Part shown: positions 13,505 through 14,611 of the stretch, piece by piece
Layout of the letters: each line of letters begins with the position of its first letter
Position numbering within the stretch: position 1 is the stretch's first letter
Assembly: GCF_946885855.1 (NCBI RefSeq)
Contig: NZ_CAMPHH010000056.1
Location: 1 to 14,611 of the forward strand
DNA from: an uncultured Actinotalea sp.
GTDB lineage: Bacteria; Actinomycetota; Actinomycetes; Actinomycetales; Cellulomonadaceae
DNA: 14,611 nucleotides
Direction of reading: 5' to 3'
The notes under the pieces: generated by a model
Database searches by the model: none
What the model was told of the DNA's origin: nothing
What the model saw: the letters and a program-made list of their open reading frames with translations, nothing else
Made by a program: the position numbers and the translations under genes

Positions 13505-14611
13505 AGGGCGCGAGCCTTGAGGTACTCGTAGTAGTCGTGACCGCTCTCGTCCGTGGCACCCGACGCCGCGGCGACCTTCTTGAGAGCCTTCTTGGCCTTG
13601 CGGTCGGCGGAGCGCCCTTTGAAGCGGGTCGCCGAGAACGTCTTGATCAGGCGCTGCTTGCCGTCCTGGAGCCCGGCCAGGAACTCGTCCGCGAACTCGG
13701 CCTTGCGGGTCTTGCCGGAGGGCATGACCTCCTTGAGCCAGTCGACGGCTCCGGTGTCGCCGCCGTGCTCCTCCATCCCGATCCCGAGGTACTGGACGGC
13801 TTGGACGGCCGTGTTCTTGAGGACGTTGGCGGAGAGCATGCTCAGCGCGACGTCGTTGCCCGGGTCCGTTCCGTTCATCCAGTCGTCGGCCATCGCGCTG
13901 TTGCCGCTGTCGACGTTGTCGATGACGGTCATCGCGCCGCTCGGGTCGTAGAACCAGTTGCCCAGGTTGCCCGAGGTGACGCGGTCCTGGTTCCCCATGA
14001 ACAGGTCGACGGCCGACATCTCACCGAGCTTGCGCACGTGCCCGGGCTTGCTGAGGATCGCGCGGAACTTCGTGCCGGAGGCCGCGTCCGGGGCGGCCGC
14101 CAGCGACGAGGCCTGGTCGCCGCCGGCCCAGGACATCGCCATGACGGGCTTGGCGAGGTCCTCCAGGGCCTTCATCCGCGCGGCCTCGACGTCGTCCTCA
14201 CCGTCGTAGGCGCCCTTGGACTGGCTCTTGACGTACTTCCCGCGCGCCGTCCAGCTCTTCCAGTCGATCGCGAAGTCCATGCCCATGAGGTCCCCGGCGA
14301 AGCCGGCCTCGCTGCGGGTGAGCTTGCGGTGCGTGACGGTCCTGGCGCCGGTCATGTGCGCCTGCATCTGACCGACGAGGTCACCGAGCCCGATGCCCGT
14401 CTCCTCGACCTTGACGACCATCTTGTCGCCGTCACGGTCCTGGAAGATCCAGACGGGGTGGTCCTTGCTGGCGATGATCGTGTCCGCGGTCTCGAGCCGC
14501 AGCGGCCCGGGCGCCTTGAGGTCCCACAGCCGGCTGACCTTGCGGCGGGTGCTGCCCTCCTGCTGGACGGTGTGGGCGAGCTCGTGGGCCAGGACGTGGC
14601 GCCCGGCGTCG
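13486..14611 (-). CDS. DUF4157 (eCIS core) protein with kinase-like C-terminus, partial
   Basis: The 5' end lies beyond the window; 374 C-terminal residues are visible. They open with the end of a DUF4157 domain, HVLAHELAHTVQQEGS (numbering from the first full codon: 5-20), whose HExxH and VQQ are diagnostic of this eCIS-linked metalloprotease-like domain. The rest is not DUF4157. PVWIFQDRDGDKMVVKVEE (52-70) looks like paired beta strands with a candidate ATP-binding Lys, and VDLFMGNQDRVTSGNLGN (201-218) followed by MTVIDNVDSGN (227-237) resembles the catalytic N-x-DR...N and metal-binding ID of atypical kinases (PI3/4-kinase, HipA or Fam20-like). A Lys/Arg-rich tail ends the protein. The visible part has no signal peptide or membrane segment. 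It is probably an injection-system cargo or toxin; the kinase assignment is motif inference. Confidence 0.8.
   Translation of the reverse strand, partial: DAGRHVLAHELAHTVQQEGSTRRKVSRLWDLKAPGPLRLETADTIIASKDHPVWIFQDRDGDKMVVKVEETGIGLGDLVGQMQAHMTGARTVTHRKLTRSEAGFAGDLMGMDFAIDWKSWTARGKYVKSQSKGAYDGEDDVEAARMKALEDLAKPVMAMSWAGGDQASSLAAAPDAASGTKFRAILSKPGHVRKLGEMSAVDLFMGNQDRVTSGNLGNWFYDPSGAMTVIDNVDSGNSAMADDWMNGTDPGNDVALSMLSANVLKNTAVQAVQYLGIGMEEHGGDTGAVDWLKEVMPSGKTRKAEFADEFLAGLQDGKQRLIKTFSATRFKGRSADRKAKKALKKVAAASGATDESGHDYYEYLKARALWLKKR

Noticed and set aside
14570..14611. Active zinc metalloprotease from the HELAH motif
   Set aside because: In DUF4157 proteins the HExxH is conserved but proteolysis is not generally shown, and most of the domain is outside the window, so no catalytic claim is made.
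11130..14611. Complete contractile injection system or prophage
   Set aside because: No sheath, tube, baseplate, tape-measure, integrase or capsid gene is present in the window; only edge components are visible.

Overview
This is very GC-rich DNA (most third codon positions are G or C), with frequent GTG starts and four-base GTGA gene overlaps. It encodes actinobacterial hallmarks: coenzyme F420 genes, a Septum_form lipoprotein, a GerMN/Gmad2 lipoprotein and a DUF4380 protein. A high-GC actinomycete of the Micrococcales (Cellulomonas-like) fits best, but the genus is only a guess from gene content. I found no rRNA, tRNA, CRISPR array, insertion sequence or phage integrase.

Layout. (1) 18-1828, + strand: a thioredoxin-fold peroxiredoxin (Bcp/PrxQ type) followed 2 bp later by an MFS transporter. 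(2) 1876-4987, - strand: a three-gene BtuCDF/FecBCD-type ABC importer (binding lipoprotein, permease, ATPase) joined by GTGA overlaps. It most resembles the actinobacterial cassette proposed to import F420-0. (3) 4988-5428: a non-coding gap with an AT-rich palindromic spot, a 15-bp tandem repeat and a phased inverted array of a 10-bp unit. (4) 5429-5830, - strand: a single-domain universal stress protein, divergent from 5936-7590, + strand: cofD and cofC, two F420 biosynthesis enzymes, also overlapping by GTGA. (5) 7601-9177, - strand: a nitroreductase-fold flavoprotein and a GerMN-Gmad2 lipoprotein. (6) 9379-10431, + strand: a DUF4380 (mutarotase-fold) protein behind a LacI-type operator, ending in a strong hairpin. 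(7) 10583-11519, + strand: a Septum_form lipoprotein and a DUF4280 (PAAR-like) protein. (8) 11543-14611, - strand: an AAA+ ATPase of the type found with extracellular contractile injection systems (eCIS), and upstream of it, running off the window, a DUF4157 (eCIS core) protein with a C-terminal region that looks like an atypical kinase.

Two themes stand out. The first half is an F420 locus: CofC activates a three-carbon phosphoacid with GTP, CofD joins it to Fo, the flavoprotein next door could supply the dehydro-F420-0 reductase step, and the ABC cassette could scavenge F420-0 or Fo. No cofE/fbiB or fbiC is in the window. The right end looks like the edge of an eCIS/effector locus: a DUF4157 carrier-toxin candidate, its AAA+ ATPase partner and a PAAR-like tip protein. 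No sheath, tube or baseplate gene is in view, so whether a full injection system lies beyond the right edge is unknown.
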